Below the pieces are notes generated by a model. It worked only from the letters and a program-made list of their open reading frames with translations, was not told the DNA's origin and did no database searches. From assembly GCA_902729315.2 (NCBI GenBank), contig LR746269.1, positions 5,177,501 through 5,241,500 on the forward strand: a stretch of DNA of 64,000 bases, given 5' to 3'. This document shows positions 12,601-23,247 of the stretch, piece after piece. The number at the start of each line of letters is the position of its first letter. The stretch's first letter is position 1. The position numbers and the translations under genes are program-made. This DNA is from Spirodela intermedia. Its lineage: Eukaryota > Streptophyta > Magnoliopsida > Alismatales > Araceae.

Positions 12601-14452
12601 GGAGGAGTGGGGGTTTCTGCTCACGATCAGGGAGATCTCCCGGATCTGAACGCACACACTCTCTCCATCTCTCTCTCTCTCTCACCGAGCTCTCTTCTCG
12701 CCTCTTCCACCCACCTCGAGAGTGTGAGAGGAGTCGGCGGCTGTTTGTCCCATTACCAGGTGTGGAGGTACATTTTCTGCTTCTCGTTTCCCTCTGATGC
12801 ACTTTTCCTTTCGTTAATTTCTCTTCATGTTGCGCTTGGTGCGTTGGTTCGAGTTTGTTAGGGGCTGTAGCGGAGGAACGCGATTTTCGCGTCTTCTGTT
12901 TTGCTTATAATGGCCTTCTTCGAGTACGTGGGGAGTGAATGGTGATATGTTTTGATAATCGGATGGTCGATTCGATCGGTTAATGAAAAATGTGGAGAGA
13001 TTCGCTTATTCGATTTATTCGTATTGCGCCATTTACCGCCAGATATCTGATCTATATGTTTCCCCTCGCTATCGTATTTCCATGTTGTTCCCTCAATTAT
13101 CCTTCTTGCAGGGGTTATCTCTTCGATTCCTCTGAACTAGCTTCATCTTCAAAGTAGGATTCAGCTTGGAATATTCATTCCCAAGAAGGATGTTCATTCC
13201 TGTTTGAGATACTTCGTTTAGTGCTGCAAATGTCTTCGATTCCTCTGTCCTGGCTTCATCTTCAAAGTAGGATTCAGCTTTGAATGTTCATTCCCAAGAG
13301 GGATGTTCATTCCTGTTCGAGATAACTCATTCATTGCTCCAAATATCTTCGATTCCTCATACCTGGCTATGTCTTCAAGATAGGCTTCGGCTTGGAACAT
13401 TCATTCCCAAGTTGAATGTTCATTCATGTCTGAGATGATTCTATTACTGCTCCAAATATTTCCGAAAGAGGCTTTTTACGGCTTCCCGCAGTTACCCAAT
13501 CAACGGAGGTTTTTTACGGATAGAGCCCTCGAGCCTATTTCCCTGACACCTCTTCCCTCTGCCCGCCCCCTACTCCCCAGTTCGTCTTCCTCTCCCAACT
13601 TGGTAGTTGATTATGGCCTTTCATTCCCTGGGGTGGACTGGGCAGGCTCTCCCCCCGTCGGTCAAGCATTGTGAAGAACGTGAAATGTGAGGCCACAATG
13701 GAGCCTAAGAGAGTTCTCTCCCCCCGGATTTAGTCTCCGGTCGCCGAATTCCGCCGGCGCGGCTTGCGTTGGTCGTTTGAAACCTGTGGCGGCCTTTCGT
13801 CCTCCTTCACGTGCGCATCCACCTTCGGGGCGAACGATTTCTTCATTTTCTTTCTCCCGTCTCCACGTCTGCTGCTGTTCCTAGCCGCATGCCTCTGGAC
13901 CACTGTGTTGTCGTTTTTGGCGAGTAGATCGGTAGGCCCCACACTCGCACCTTCCTCTCGGGGATGCGAACTTCGCCGATCTCCATCAGGATTCTCCGAC
14001 GATGACCCGTGGAGACTTTTTCTTGCCCGTCTTTCCACTGGTTCGCTCTCTAATGCTGAACTGTCAGCAGCATGAAACCTGACTCTTTTGCTTATACGCC
14101 GCCGCAATGGGTTATTTTTATTATTTCTTTAGAGAGTGCATTAAACCTCTTCGCCGCAATTCCTTTTTCCTAATGACCCTGTTTTTTTAAAATTTCTATT
14201 GCGCCGTCGAATCCATTCCTGCTTGGCATTATCCCACGCATTTTCGTGGCTCTGAAATTTTTCTACATATCCTGCAAACGCGACGAGTGGTACCAGCATT
14301 TCCCTGTTCGGAAATGCATTAAACTCGCTCGTGATATTTCCTCTGAGAAACGTGTGGAGGGAAACGAAAGATCCACGCTCTTCCTCGTGTTAAAAAGCTG
14401 ACGACCACCACCACTCGTCCTGCCCCCGCCTGCAGCTCTCGCCGAGGGAGCC
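12600..14452 (+). promoter_or_regulatory. FAD2 5' leader with a 1.7-kb leader intron
   Basis: A CT-rich untranslated exon ends at a donor at 12767 (GTGGAG|GTACAT; an alternative at 12759 is CCAG|GTGTGG). A strong acceptor (CCGCCTGCAG|CTCTCG) lies at 14435, 17 bases before the ATG. This gives an intron of about 1.67 kb. FAD2 genes in many plants have one long leader intron here, often enhancing expression; the boundaries are my inference from splice consensus and that precedent. The intron is T-rich, as expected, and contains a three-copy 113-bp tandem repeat. Confidence 0.7.
13120..13458. repeat. 113-bp tandem repeat, three copies, in the FAD2 leader intron
   Basis: The word TCTTCGATTCCTC recurs at 13120, 13233 and 13346, a constant 113-base step. 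Each copy also contains GTCTTCA/CATCTTCA, ATTCATTCCCAAG and GATGTTCATTC or close variants in the same order. The sequence at 13459 (TTTCCGAAAGAG) marks the end of the third copy. Confidence 0.9.
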
Positions 14453-15610
14453 ATGGGCGCCGGAGGCCGCATGTCCGTGGAGGGCCGAGACTTCGTACCA
14501 CAGACCAACAAGGACCCTCTCCACCGGGTACCCACCGCCAAGCCGCCCTTCACCGTGGGCGAGATCAAGAAGGCCATTCCCCCGCACTGCTTCAACCGCT
14601 CCCTGGTGCGCTCTTTCTCCTTCGTCTTCCAGGACCTCGCCATCGTCTCCGTCCTCTTCTACCTCGCCGTCGCCTACCTCCCGCTCCTCCCTGCTCCGCT
14701 GCGGCTCCTCGCATGGCCCCTCTACTGGGCGGTGCAGGGCTGCGTGATGACCGGGGTCTGGGTCATCGCCCACGAGTGCGGCCACCACGCCTTCTCCAAC
14801 TACTCCCTCGTCGACGACATCGTCGGGCTCGTCCTCCACTCGGCGCTCTTCGTCCCCTACTTCTCCTGGAAGTACAGCCACCGGCGCCACCACTCCAACA
14901 CCGGCAGCCTCGACCGCGACGAGGTCTTCGTCCCCAAGCCCAAGTCCCAGCTCGCCTGGTTCTCCAAGTACCTCAACAACCCCCCCGGCCGCTTCCTCAC
15001 CCTCTTCGTCTCCCTCACCGTTGGCTGGCCCCTCTACCTCGCCTTCAACATCTCCGGCCGCCACTACGACTCCTTCGCCTGTCACTTCGACCCCTACGGC
15101 CCCATCTACTCCGACCGTGAGCGCCTCCAGATCTTCGTCTCCGACGCCAGTATACTCGCCGCCGCGTTCCTCTTCTACCGCTGCGCCGCCGCCTACTCCC
15201 TCGCCACAGTCATCTGCCTCTACGGCGTGCCGCTGCTGGTGGTGAACGGGTTCCTGGTGCTCATCACCTACCTGCAGCACACCCACCCAGCGCTGCCGCA
15301 CTACGACTCGTCCGAGTGGGACTGGCTGCGGGGGGCCTTGGCGACGGTGGATAGAGACTACGGCGTGCTGAACAAGGTCTTCCACAACATCACGGATACC
15401 CACGTCGTCCACCACCTCTTCTCCACAATGCCGCACTACAACGCCATGGAGGCCACCAAAGCCGTACGGCCCTTGCTCGGGGAGTACTACCGCCTCGACA
15501 GGACGCCCTTTTACAAGGCCATGTGGAGGGAGGCCAAGGAGTGCCTCTACGTCGAGCCCGACGACGGCTCCAAGGATGCCGGCGTCTTCTGGTACCGCAA
15601 CAAGTTCTAG
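14453..15610 (+). CDS. FAD2: Microsomal omega-6 (delta-12) oleate desaturase
   Basis: It inserts the delta-12 double bond into oleoyl-phosphatidylcholine in the ER, using cytochrome b5 as electron donor. It is one uninterrupted coding exon of 385 aa, the standard FAD2 length and structure. The three di-iron histidine boxes are visible: HECGHH at 107-112, HRRHH at 143-147 and HVVHH at 317-321. Hydrophobic segments at about 60-80, 86-104, 120-136, 183-200 and 233-275 fit the usual membrane topology. The C-terminus WYRNKF resembles the aromatic ER-retrieval signal of FAD2 (YNNKL/F type), with Arg in place of the first Asn. Base usage is extremely GC-rich at third positions, unlike the neighbouring NTAN1. 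The ATG at 14453 gives the expected MGAGGRM start. I cannot tell a housekeeping from a seed-type copy. Confidence 0.97.
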   Translation: MGAGGRMSVEGRDFVPQTNKDPLHRVPTAKPPFTVGEIKKAIPPHCFNRSLVRSFSFVFQDLAIVSVLFYLAVAYLPLLPAPLRLLAWPLYWAVQGCVMTGVWVIAHECGHHAFSNYSLVDDIVGLVLHSALFVPYFSWKYSHRRHHSNTGSLDRDEVFVPKPKSQLAWFSKYLNNPPGRFLTLFVSLTVGWPLYLAFNISGRHYDSFACHFDPYGPIYSDRERLQIFVSDASILAAAFLFYRCAAAYSLATVICLYGVPLLVVNGFLVLITYLQHTHPALPHYDSSEWDWLRGALATVDRDYGVLNKVFHNITDTHVVHHLFSTMPHYNAMEATKAVRPLLGEYYRLDRTPFYKAMWREAKECLYVEPDDGSKDAGVFWYRNKF

Positions 15611-17101
15611 GCCCACCCCGGCGCCGCCATCTTCTTCTCCCGTCTCCCAAGGTTTTGCCGCCGGAGACGCTGCGGATCGCCGCCTAGCCTCCGTCTCTAG
15701 TTCCTCTTTTGTTGTGCCATCGCTGTTAGTCTCCGTCCCTCTCAATAAGGACTCGTGCCTCTCTCTCTCTCTCTCGCTAGAGATTTGTGGACTAGTCGTT
15801 TCATGCTTAGTTCTGGAGAGGGGGGAGCATTTATCCAGCAGGGTGGTCCCGAATCGGCCTACAAACGAGAAGGCGATTTCGATCGTGGTAGAGGAAGATG
15901 AGAATCTTTTACTTAGGTTTCTGAAGATTGTGGTAAAAATGATTCTTGATCTCGACCGCCGGCGGGGTCTGCGAAGTCGGCGGTCGCAGGGGCCCTCCTG
16001 GTCGTCATTCGAACCGGTTTTCACCGATTTATTGGCGCCGTTTTGACCGAAGATCGTGCGGGAATCGACGGCTGCGATCTGTTTTGGTCTACGGATATTA
16101 TTTGTACCCCAGTGCGACGGTGGGGCCGACTTTACCCCCAGACCAGAGCAACTTGAAGCTCTGCTTGGGTTGACACGATACCTTTAGGCCCCACTTCCTT
16201 ATACACATAAATAGGGTAATCTTTGTCGTCGTGGATAATTCGGTAAAGTGCCGAAAACCCCTCAATTTTGACCGCGACTATGGGGCCCACAGCAGGATGC
16301 GAAATGTCCCCGGTTTGACCGGGAAAAGGCGGGCATGAAAAAGGTGGATTATTCATAATTGACAATCCTCACTTGATTTTGATTGAGTGAAAGCGTCCCC
16401 ACCCCACGTCCACATAGAAAGGTTCCCATTTTTTCCGGGTTTTCGCAAGGAAATTAATTTAAACGGGTTTTTCCGTAAATCAGCTCTTTAAAAAAATTAA
16501 CTGATCGTGAATTTTCTTATTTCGATCTTATTTTAATTTGAAATCGTCAGAGTCGTCGGATGCAAAGCGTATCGACCGCACGATGGGCAGGTTAATTGTC
16601 ACGGTAAATTTTTAAAATTTTCGGGGTTAATTAAAGATCTTGAATCGGTACAAGGCAAGGTAGCCTTCGGCTTATTTACAGGTGAATTATGGTACACGTG
16701 GCGCATTGACTTCCTGCACTGGTCGTTAGGGTACGGATTTCGCCCGGTCTGTAAAGATTTAAGGAAACGCCTCCCCCGTTGACCAAATCCGGACACGTAC
16801 TTCATAAATCACCAGTGCGCTATTTTACGTCACTATTGAATTGACGCTGATTTAAGACACTTTTATCAAGAAAACACGTCTACTTCGTCCGACGGAGAGA
16901 GAGAGAGATACATGGATAGGGGGAGAGATACACGGATTGAGAAGGTCATGAAGAGGAGAGAGACGGAGGAAAGAGAGAGAGAGGGGGGGTGAGAGGGGGG
17001 GAGAGAGAGAAGGAGAGAGAGAGAAGGGGAGAGATAGATAGAGAGAGAGGGAGGAGGGAGAGAGGGGGAGAGTTGGAGAGAGAGAGGGAGAGATAGAGAG
17101 G

Positions 17102-17152
<51 letters not shown>

Positions 17153-17329
17153 AGAGGGAGAGCCGAGGTGACAGATGGAACCAGGCAACACGAACTCCAT
17201 TAATGTTCTCCAGGAGCCGGAAGGTCTTCTCTCCGGGAGACTCGCAGAATAGTACAAGACTGAGAGAGTGAGCGAGGAAGAAGAGGGAGGAGGAAGATCT
17301 CCACGCGGAGACCTTGCCGATCGTCATCG
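15611..17329. other. FAD2 3' UTR and convergent gap to the NAC gene
   Basis: The first 400 bases look like FAD2 3' UTR. After that I see no supported gene. 16890-17160 is a long strand-asymmetric purine tract of imperfect GA and GGGA repeats with a perfect (GA)n core near 17107-17145. Open frames through it read as Ser/Leu repeats and are artefacts. Confidence 0.7.
16890..17160. repeat. 270-base purine-rich (GA/GGGA)n tract
   Basis: The plus strand is almost entirely A and G, with GAGAGAGA runs broken by GGGGG blocks and occasional T. It lies just beyond the NAC stop codon, probably in the 3' UTR or flank. Confidence 0.9.
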
Positions 17330-18446
17330 TCAACCCTTTTGCGTCATGACGCAGTGTTCCAAGGAATCCCACGAGTCCCACGAGAAGACGGGAAAGGAGC
17401 CTATTAGGGCAGAAAACAGCTCCTCTGTTTCGCTCTGCCGAGAAGGGAAGCAGACGGAGTTCTGGTTCAGCAGGGAAGAGGAAGGCTGGTCGGAAGATGA
17501 AGGAGGACGAGGAGGAAGAAGTAGATGCCCGTCGTCCTGGCGGCGGAGTTGCAGAGCTCCTGCGAGCGCCGGCGGAGCGGCGGAGCCCGACGGCGAGGGC
17601 TGCAGGAGATGGCTGCTGCGGCGACGGCTGTGAGAAGGAAACAGCCTCTTCTTCTTCCCTCCGGTCTTGTGGAATATCCTGCAGATCACCCATTCATCCT
17701 GCAACGCCAAACCGGAAGGGGCTCAACTCGTGGTTTCCAGTTTGAGAGAGGGAGAGAGAGGAGATAGAGGGAGGGAGAGAGAGAGAGAGAGACCGAGAGA
17801 TCATGGAGAGATAAGTCGCCGTCGAGACGGTATTCGTGAAGAACCCACTTGGTCTTCTCGCCGCGGGGGGCCCGGCCGAGGTAGAAGACGAGGGTCTTCT
17901 TGAGGCCGACGAGGAGGGCGCCGGAGGATGAGTAGACCTCCCGGTCCTTGCCGGTGGCCTTCCAGTAGCCGGAGACCGTCGATCTGTTGGTTCTCAGGCC
18001 TGTCGGATACTTCCTGTCCCGCAGGCTGTAGAAGTACCACTCTCTCTCCCCGAGCTTTGCTTCGTCTTCATTCATGGCGGGGGGAGAGAGGGAGAGAGAG
18101 AGAGAGAGAGAGAAGCCTTCAGAGAACCCCGGAAACGGAAAAATAGAGGGAGAGAGAGGGAGAGAGTTGCGGGGCATTCATTTCGTAAAGTCCAGAATGA
18201 AAAGGAGAACCATCTAGCTGGAGAGAGAGAGAGAGAGAGATAGAGAGAGAGCTGCGTGCATTCATTTCATAAAGTCCTAAATAACAAAGAACATGGGAAA
18301 CGAATTATCTCGAGAGAAACTCCTGAAGGAAGAGAGAGAGAGAGGACACCCTCGAGTTCCTTCCACCAGAATAATAGAACGAGACACCTAGGTTAATGGA
18401 GGAAGAAACGGAGCGAGAACAAGGGAAAAGGCGTCGCAGTGATGCT

Positions 18447-18499
<53 letters not shown>

Positions 18500-18815
18500 T
18501 CGAAACCGTTTAAGAACCGGCGTTTAGAAGAGCTCATTACACGCCGCGAGTCATCGTTTCACAAAAATCATCGGAAAACGAAACATCTCTCTCTTTCTCT
18601 AAGAAGACGAGTGCACGACCCTTACCTGGGAGCTCCCACGGCTCGCATCTGTTAAGATCAATCTCCGCCATTTCCACGCCTGGAAAGCCCCTGTTGAGAA
18701 CCTTCCCGGCCAGATAGAACGTCACGAGCTCCTCGTCGGTCGGGTGGAACCTGAACCCCGGCGGCAGCCCCTGCTCGTTCCTATCCTCCAGCATCTCCCA
18801 CACAACCTCCCCCAT
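17330..18815 (-). CDS. NAC-domain transcription factor (NAM/CUC/NAC100-like)
   Basis: A DNA-binding transcription factor of the plant-specific NAC family. Exons on the minus strand: 18815-18626, 18065-17794 and 17698-17330, 276 aa, with the usual two-intron NAC layout. NAC subdomains appear in order: [19 protein letters not shown] (A, from residue 17), [13 protein letters not shown] (B), [18 protein letters not shown] and [12 protein letters not shown] (C), [19 protein letters not shown] and [10 protein letters not shown] (D), then [13 protein letters not shown] (E). The C-terminal 110 residues are Ser/Pro-rich, typical of an activation region, ending [18 protein letters not shown]. Unusual points are Leu126 where NAC proteins normally carry Lys or Arg in FYKGRAP, and STVSGYW in place of the common RATxAGYW. 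The family is certain. The subgroup is inferred from subdomains B-D, and intron 1 is packed with GA repeats. Confidence 0.9.
18166..18285. repeat. 84-bp duplication inside NAC intron 1
   Basis: GCATTCATTTCGTAAAGTCC near 18174 and GCATTCATTTCATAAAGTCC near 18258 are two copies separated by a (GA)n tract. Confidence 0.8.
18452..18494. repeat. (GA)n microsatellite in NAC intron 1
   Basis: About 21 consecutive GA units. Shorter tracts flank it at 18070-18112 and 18222-18250. Confidence 0.95.
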
Positions 18816-19568
18816 TGAATACACGCAGCAAAGAGCGAGAACTCGGAGAGAGAGAAAGAGAGAGAGAGAGTGTATGTGTCGGGAGAATGGGAGAGGAGGG
18901 AACACTGAAAGCGAAGAAGAGCTAGGCTTTAGAGAGAGAATCGGCTCGTTTCTGTATCTCGGAGTTAGCCCCACGGGAGTCGCCTCCATTTAAGGAAGCT
19001 GTAGAGGCGGAGGGCGGTGGAAAACCAAGGTCCGGAGGTCACTGTTCCAGCTTAGGCCAGTCTGGGGGATTCCGGGAAAGCCTTACTGTCCCAGGTCTCC
19101 AGTCCTTCAATCAGAGATCGATCACCACAACCATCTGAACTAGCAACTCTCTCTCTCTCGGCAAACCAATAATGGCGACAATCATCTGCCCTAATATCTC
19201 CATCTGAGGAAGAAAGACGATCTATCTCCGGCATGGGCGATCCCAAAGCGGTTGCATGGGAACGGCGCAGGGCTATCGCCGTCCCCCTTCTCCCCGGCGG
19301 CCCACGTGCCGAGGTGACCAGACGGCGCCCGCTCGTGCGCGTTGGACGCGCAGCTTTCGGCCCTCCTCCTGGGTCTCGTCTATCCCATTCGTCTTCTTCT
19401 TCCTCTGGTGCCCCCTCTCTCCCTCCCTCCCTCCCTTCCTCTGCAACCCCTGGCCGGTGAACAGAACCCGGCCGTCCCTACGCCCTCGTAGGCCGGCAAA
19501 TCTAAGCTACAGTTCCTCTGCCGCCATTAATTTCCCAACGCCCGGTCAACCTCGCGTCAACGATCTTC

Positions 19569-19865
19569 TCTCTCTCTCTCTCTCTATCTCATAAGAAGAT
19601 AGTGTATATAAGGGTTTTTTTATTGATATACCATCCTGGTTTATTGGCCGGACGACCGCCTCTGAGCGCCTCCGACTCCTGCTATTCTGTAGGACCACGG
19701 TCTGGTGCACCCGCGGAACATTGGGTTGCTAACTCTCTCTCTCTCTCTCTCTCGTAAGAAGATAATGTGTATATAAGTTTTCTTATTGATATACCCTTTT
19801 GGTTTATTGGCGGGACGGCCGCATTCTATTTTTCCAGGGCGGCGGTCTAGTGCACCCGCAGAACT
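19569..19865. repeat. 163-bp direct duplication
   Basis: Copy 1 is about 19569-19719 and copy 2 about 19735-19865. Both begin with a CT tract, then TAAGAAGAT, GTATATAAG, TTATTGATATACC, GGTTTATTGG and GGTCTGGTGCACCCGC (GGTCTAGTGCACCCGC in copy 2). Copy 2 is shorter by an internal deletion. Confidence 0.88.
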
Positions 19866-20284
19866 TTCGCTGTGAGATTTGGGCCCTGCCCTGAACTTTG
19901 AAAAATCTCGATGGGCCGACGTTATGGGCTGGACTGTCAATGAGGCCTTTCTTTGGCCCAATATATGGCAAAATTCTTCATCCGGATTTGGGCCAACAAG
20001 CATAACAAGCCCAAGTCCAATTACTTCATAATTCCTACAAATGGCTGTCTCTCTCTCTCTCTCTCTCTTTCTCTCTCCCCATCAATCGACCTTCTAGAGT
20101 GAGAAACCAAGAGAGGAAATATGCGGAGGAAGAAGAGACAGATGAAGGAACGAAAACGCTCATAGATTATGGGGGAGGGCGAATCCCGGCCGTCCGTTCA
20201 CGATCTACCGTTCCACCTGAAGAACTCCTCCCGTCTCTCTCTCTCTCTCTCTTTTTCCTCCCGCTGCTTAGCCGCCTTCATGTA

Positions 20285-20700
20285 GCCCATAAGTACAAAC
20301 GGGCTGGGCCCAAAACCCGTCAGGTTCAAGTCTGGGCTTCTTATCGGGCCGGGCATCGCAAGGAAAATCGGTATCGGTCTGCTCCTTGCCCATCAGCACC
20401 AGGGATAATAAACTCTTTGGGCCATAACTAAAAGTGGGCCCAGCCCAAAATCCGTCATGTTCAAATATAGGCATTTATTGGGCCTATCTTCGTAAAATTA
20501 TGGCTCATCAACACCTCATGGATGATACATATATGAATATTACATTCGGTTCTAAAGTTGACCCATAAATACATATGGTCCCGGCCCACACATCCGTCAG
20601 TGTTGAAGTATGGGCTCTATTGGGCCAATATAGTCTAAAATATGACTCAGCATGATATGGCCCATTAACACCCCAGGGATAATATAAACATAGATTATTG
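20285..20700. repeat. About 138-bp tandem repeat, three diverged copies, with site II motifs
   Basis: Units begin near 20285, 20421 and 20561. Each has the order CCATAA, a GGGCCCA/GGCCCA block, CCGTCA, GTTCAA/GTTGAA, TATTGGGCC and CATNANCACC followed by GGATAATA or similar. Copies are diverged but the order of landmarks is retained. Confidence 0.8.
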
Positions 20701-20747
20701 GGTGGATAGAGGTACTCTGTTTCTGGAAATCTTGAGGACGCGGGCTG

Positions 20748-22572
20748 ATGGCGGCCGTTTTCTCAGTGGGAGCTCCGGCGACGCGCGCTCTACCAGGCAG
20801 CTCCATCGCCGCTGCTTCCGCCGGAGAAGGTCTTCGCACGGTTCGCCAATACTGAACGCCGCCGCCGCTCTATGCCGACTAATCACGGCCTTGCTCTTGT
20901 TTTCCTCGTGCAGCCATTCCCAGCCGCAGAGGCCGGCCGTCCATTGCCTGCGCTGCGAAATCCAGTGCCGTTCGTGGCTCTAGATTGTTAGTTGTTCCCA
21001 ATCTTCGGCTGCAGGAGTTCTTCGTGGATGCCATCTAGTCTGATTCGTCTCCTTTTTTTTTTTTGGAATTAAAGGAAGGTGGCTTGCTCTTCGGGGCCAG
21101 AGAATCTCTTAGACGAGGATTCTGGAAATACTAGGAGACAGACCTTGTTACAGATCCTGTTTTCCGCGATTAGTTCTCCGGCAATTGCTTCCGGCGCTTC
21201 TGCGGAAACTGGTAGCTCTCCGGTTCAGGTTTCATTATCTGATATAATTATCCGCTTGTACTTGAGATATTTGATCACTCTCCTCCTTACAATGTTGTTC
21301 ACATAGTTGGCATTTTCTGTATCCAGATTTTTCCAACTTCCGAACTTACGATGATGCGACTAACAAGTTCCAGATATTAGTCCCTCAAGGTAAAACGCGA
21401 GAATCATCCCCCCCTTTTTTTGTGCAGATCTCATTTCTTCAGATCATCTATTCCGCAGTCAAATCTAGAAAAAAATCCCAGATTCCCCGGCCGGTCTTCA
21501 GAGCTTTTCTAAACCGTCCTCCTGATCTTCTTCAGATTTTTTTTCACCAAATCATCATCATCATATCAATATCACCATTATCACCATTAATATCAGCTGT
21601 GCTTCGATGTTGAATCTAGAAAAACGCGAGATACCAGTCCCTCAAGGTAAAACGCGAGAATCATCTCCCCCCTCGCCCTTCTTTTTTTTGCAGTCCAAAG
21701 AAGCTTATCCATAGTGCGCAAAGAAAGGAACCGGCACCATTAGATCGAATTTTCAGTAGATCGAATCTCATTTCTTCAGATCATCTTCTCCGTAGTCAGA
21801 TCTAGAAAAATTTCCCAGATTGCCCGTCCGATCTTCAGGGTTTTTCTAACCATCCTCCAGATCTTCCTCATATTAGGTTCACCAAATCATCATCAGAATC
21901 ATATCAATTTCATCATTATCACCATTAATACCAGTTACGCTTCGATCTTGAATTTCCGGCAGCATTATACATCTAAAATTTCCCAACCGCATGTAAAACA
22001 ACGGTTGATGTCTGAAATTAAATCCATGTTTAGTGTTCTTAAAATATGGGGGACTTCAGATGAAATTCCTTTCAGGTGGTTGCTTAGTTCCTCTCCCATG
22101 GGGTCTGAGCTGTGAGAACATGATTCTCTTACCATTAATTGGACCTCTAGACTAACGAGCACCGTATGCAGAATGGCTGGCGGGCACAGGCGAGAGCAGT
22201 GGTATCAAATCAGTCACCGCGTTCTTCCCTGAGCCGGCTTCTGACACTAATGGTACTACTAACACCCAGCTTCGTCGCCCATTTTGGTAAATTGCTGATG
22301 AACTTAACACAGACGGTGGCTTTCTTCAGTCAGCGTTGTTATCACCGGGATAGGCCCAGATTTTACCCGGCTGGAGTCGTTCGGCAAAGTAGATGAGTTT
22401 GCGGAAAATCTGGTACATTATTCTCCCCTCTTCCCTCCTCGCCCATCTGATCCTGGGCTCTCTCAAATGCGTGGGGCCTCGTTCATGAGCAGGTGAATGG
22501 ATTGGATAGAAGCTGGAAGAGGCCCCCTGGTCTGGCTGCCAAGCTCATAGATTCCAAGGCTAGGAATGGTAA

Positions 22573-22607
<35 letters not shown>

Positions 22608-22997
22608 CCTGTTCACCAGTGATTTGATCTCCTTCTCTCCTCCATTATCAGGGCTGTATTACATTGAATACACGCTGCAGAATCCGGGAGAAAGGCAGAG
22701 GCACATCATATCAGCTGTTGGGATGGCCAACAACGGCTGGTACAACAGGCTGTACACCGTCACCGGGCAGGTATCGAAATGAACCCCCTTTAATTCTCTC
22801 TGTCCGTTTTTCTCTCTCATGAAATGGGCTTTGATGATCTTCCTCAGTTCTTCGAGGACGAATCGGAGAAGTTCAAGACACAGATCGAGAAGGTGAGACA
22901 AGAGGGATTTCTAGCTTTCCCTTCTTTGCCATTCCCACAATCTGGGAACCTAAACCGGTGGTTCTTGCAGTCGGTCTCATCGTTCAAGTTCACCTAG
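20748..22997 (+). CDS. PPD3: PsbP-domain protein 3 (thylakoid lumen)
   Basis: A lumenal PsbP-like protein; this family is associated with photosystem and NDH function, but the exact role of PPD3 is not settled. Ten exons: 20748-20829, 20914-20969, 21079-21211, 21327-21389, 22172-22252, 22330-22412, 22493-22568, 22652-22770, 22848-22892 and 22971-22997. They give 765 nt (254 aa), matching the family. A Ser/Arg-rich stroma-targeting region is followed by Arg65-Arg66 and the hydrophobic LLQILFSAISSPAIASGASA, a twin-arginine lumenal signal with a likely cut after Ala88. Diagnostic mature-domain pieces are YDDATNKFQILVPQEW, SVVITGIGPDFTRLESFGK, GLDRSWKRPPGLAAKLIDS, YYIEYTLQNPGER, NGWYNRLYTVTGQ and the end SVSSFKFT. 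The exon 2 donor (GCC|GTTCG) is weak, and two downstream donors would fit the same phase. Confidence 0.9.
21378..21955. repeat. Segmental duplication in PPD3 intron 4, including the end of exon 4
   Basis: AGTCCCTCAAGGTAAAACGC followed by GAGAATCAT occurs at 21379 (the real exon 4/intron 4 border) and again at 21636. The following block, CTCATTTCTTCAGATCATCT through ATTATCACCATTAATA, occurs at about 21429-21597 and 21766-21934. The second copy carries about 80 extra bases between the two parts. Confidence 0.9.
22577..22606. repeat. (CT)n microsatellite in PPD3 intron 7
   Basis: A CT dinucleotide run in the short intron after exon 22493-22568. A separate GAAAAA hexamer-like array lies downstream of the PPD3 stop at about 23090-23120. 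Confidence 0.9.
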
Positions 22998-23247
22998 CAG
23001 AGGCTGAAGATGGCGACCTCAATCAAGATCAGGAAGGGCATTTATGTTCTTGGTGTCTGTCTGGATATATTCCCATTGAGAGGCACAGAAAAAAAGAAAA
23101 AGAAAAAGAAAAAGAAAAAGATCTTGAAGAATATAATTTTCCCTTCCTTTTTTGGCATAAAATCGGACGATTCGGAGAACTAACCGGCAAAAATAAGCAA
23201 CAAATTATGAACGTCACATGGAGGTGGAGTACCGTGACTCTGGCTTT

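Larger units (their letters stand above)
18816..20747. promoter_or_regulatory. Divergent promoter region, NAC (-) / PPD3 (+)
   Basis: About 1.9 kb lies between the two start codons. It includes the CT-rich NAC leader (to about 18960), a GC-rich patch at 19200-19500 with open frames of no family resemblance, a 163-bp duplication (19569-19865) and a three-copy repeat rich in TGGGCC/GGCCCA words (20285-20700). Those words match the plant site II promoter element bound by TCP factors, common in nuclear genes for organelle proteins. Confidence 0.6.

Noticed and set aside
14390-16024. 544-codon open frame antisense to FAD2
   Set aside because: It is an antisense shadow of a gene with extreme GC at third positions, which removes stop codons on the other strand. 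The translation is Gly/Val/Glu-biased with no family resemblance.
16866-17693. 275-codon minus-strand frame beyond and over NAC exon 3
   Set aside because: It is out of frame with the NAC domain exons, and most of it is Ser/Leu repeats produced by the GA tract.
21635-21672. Possible additional PPD3 exon at the relic donor
   Set aside because: Only the last few exon bases are duplicated, and the upstream exon sequence and acceptor are missing. I list it as a duplication and not as an exon.
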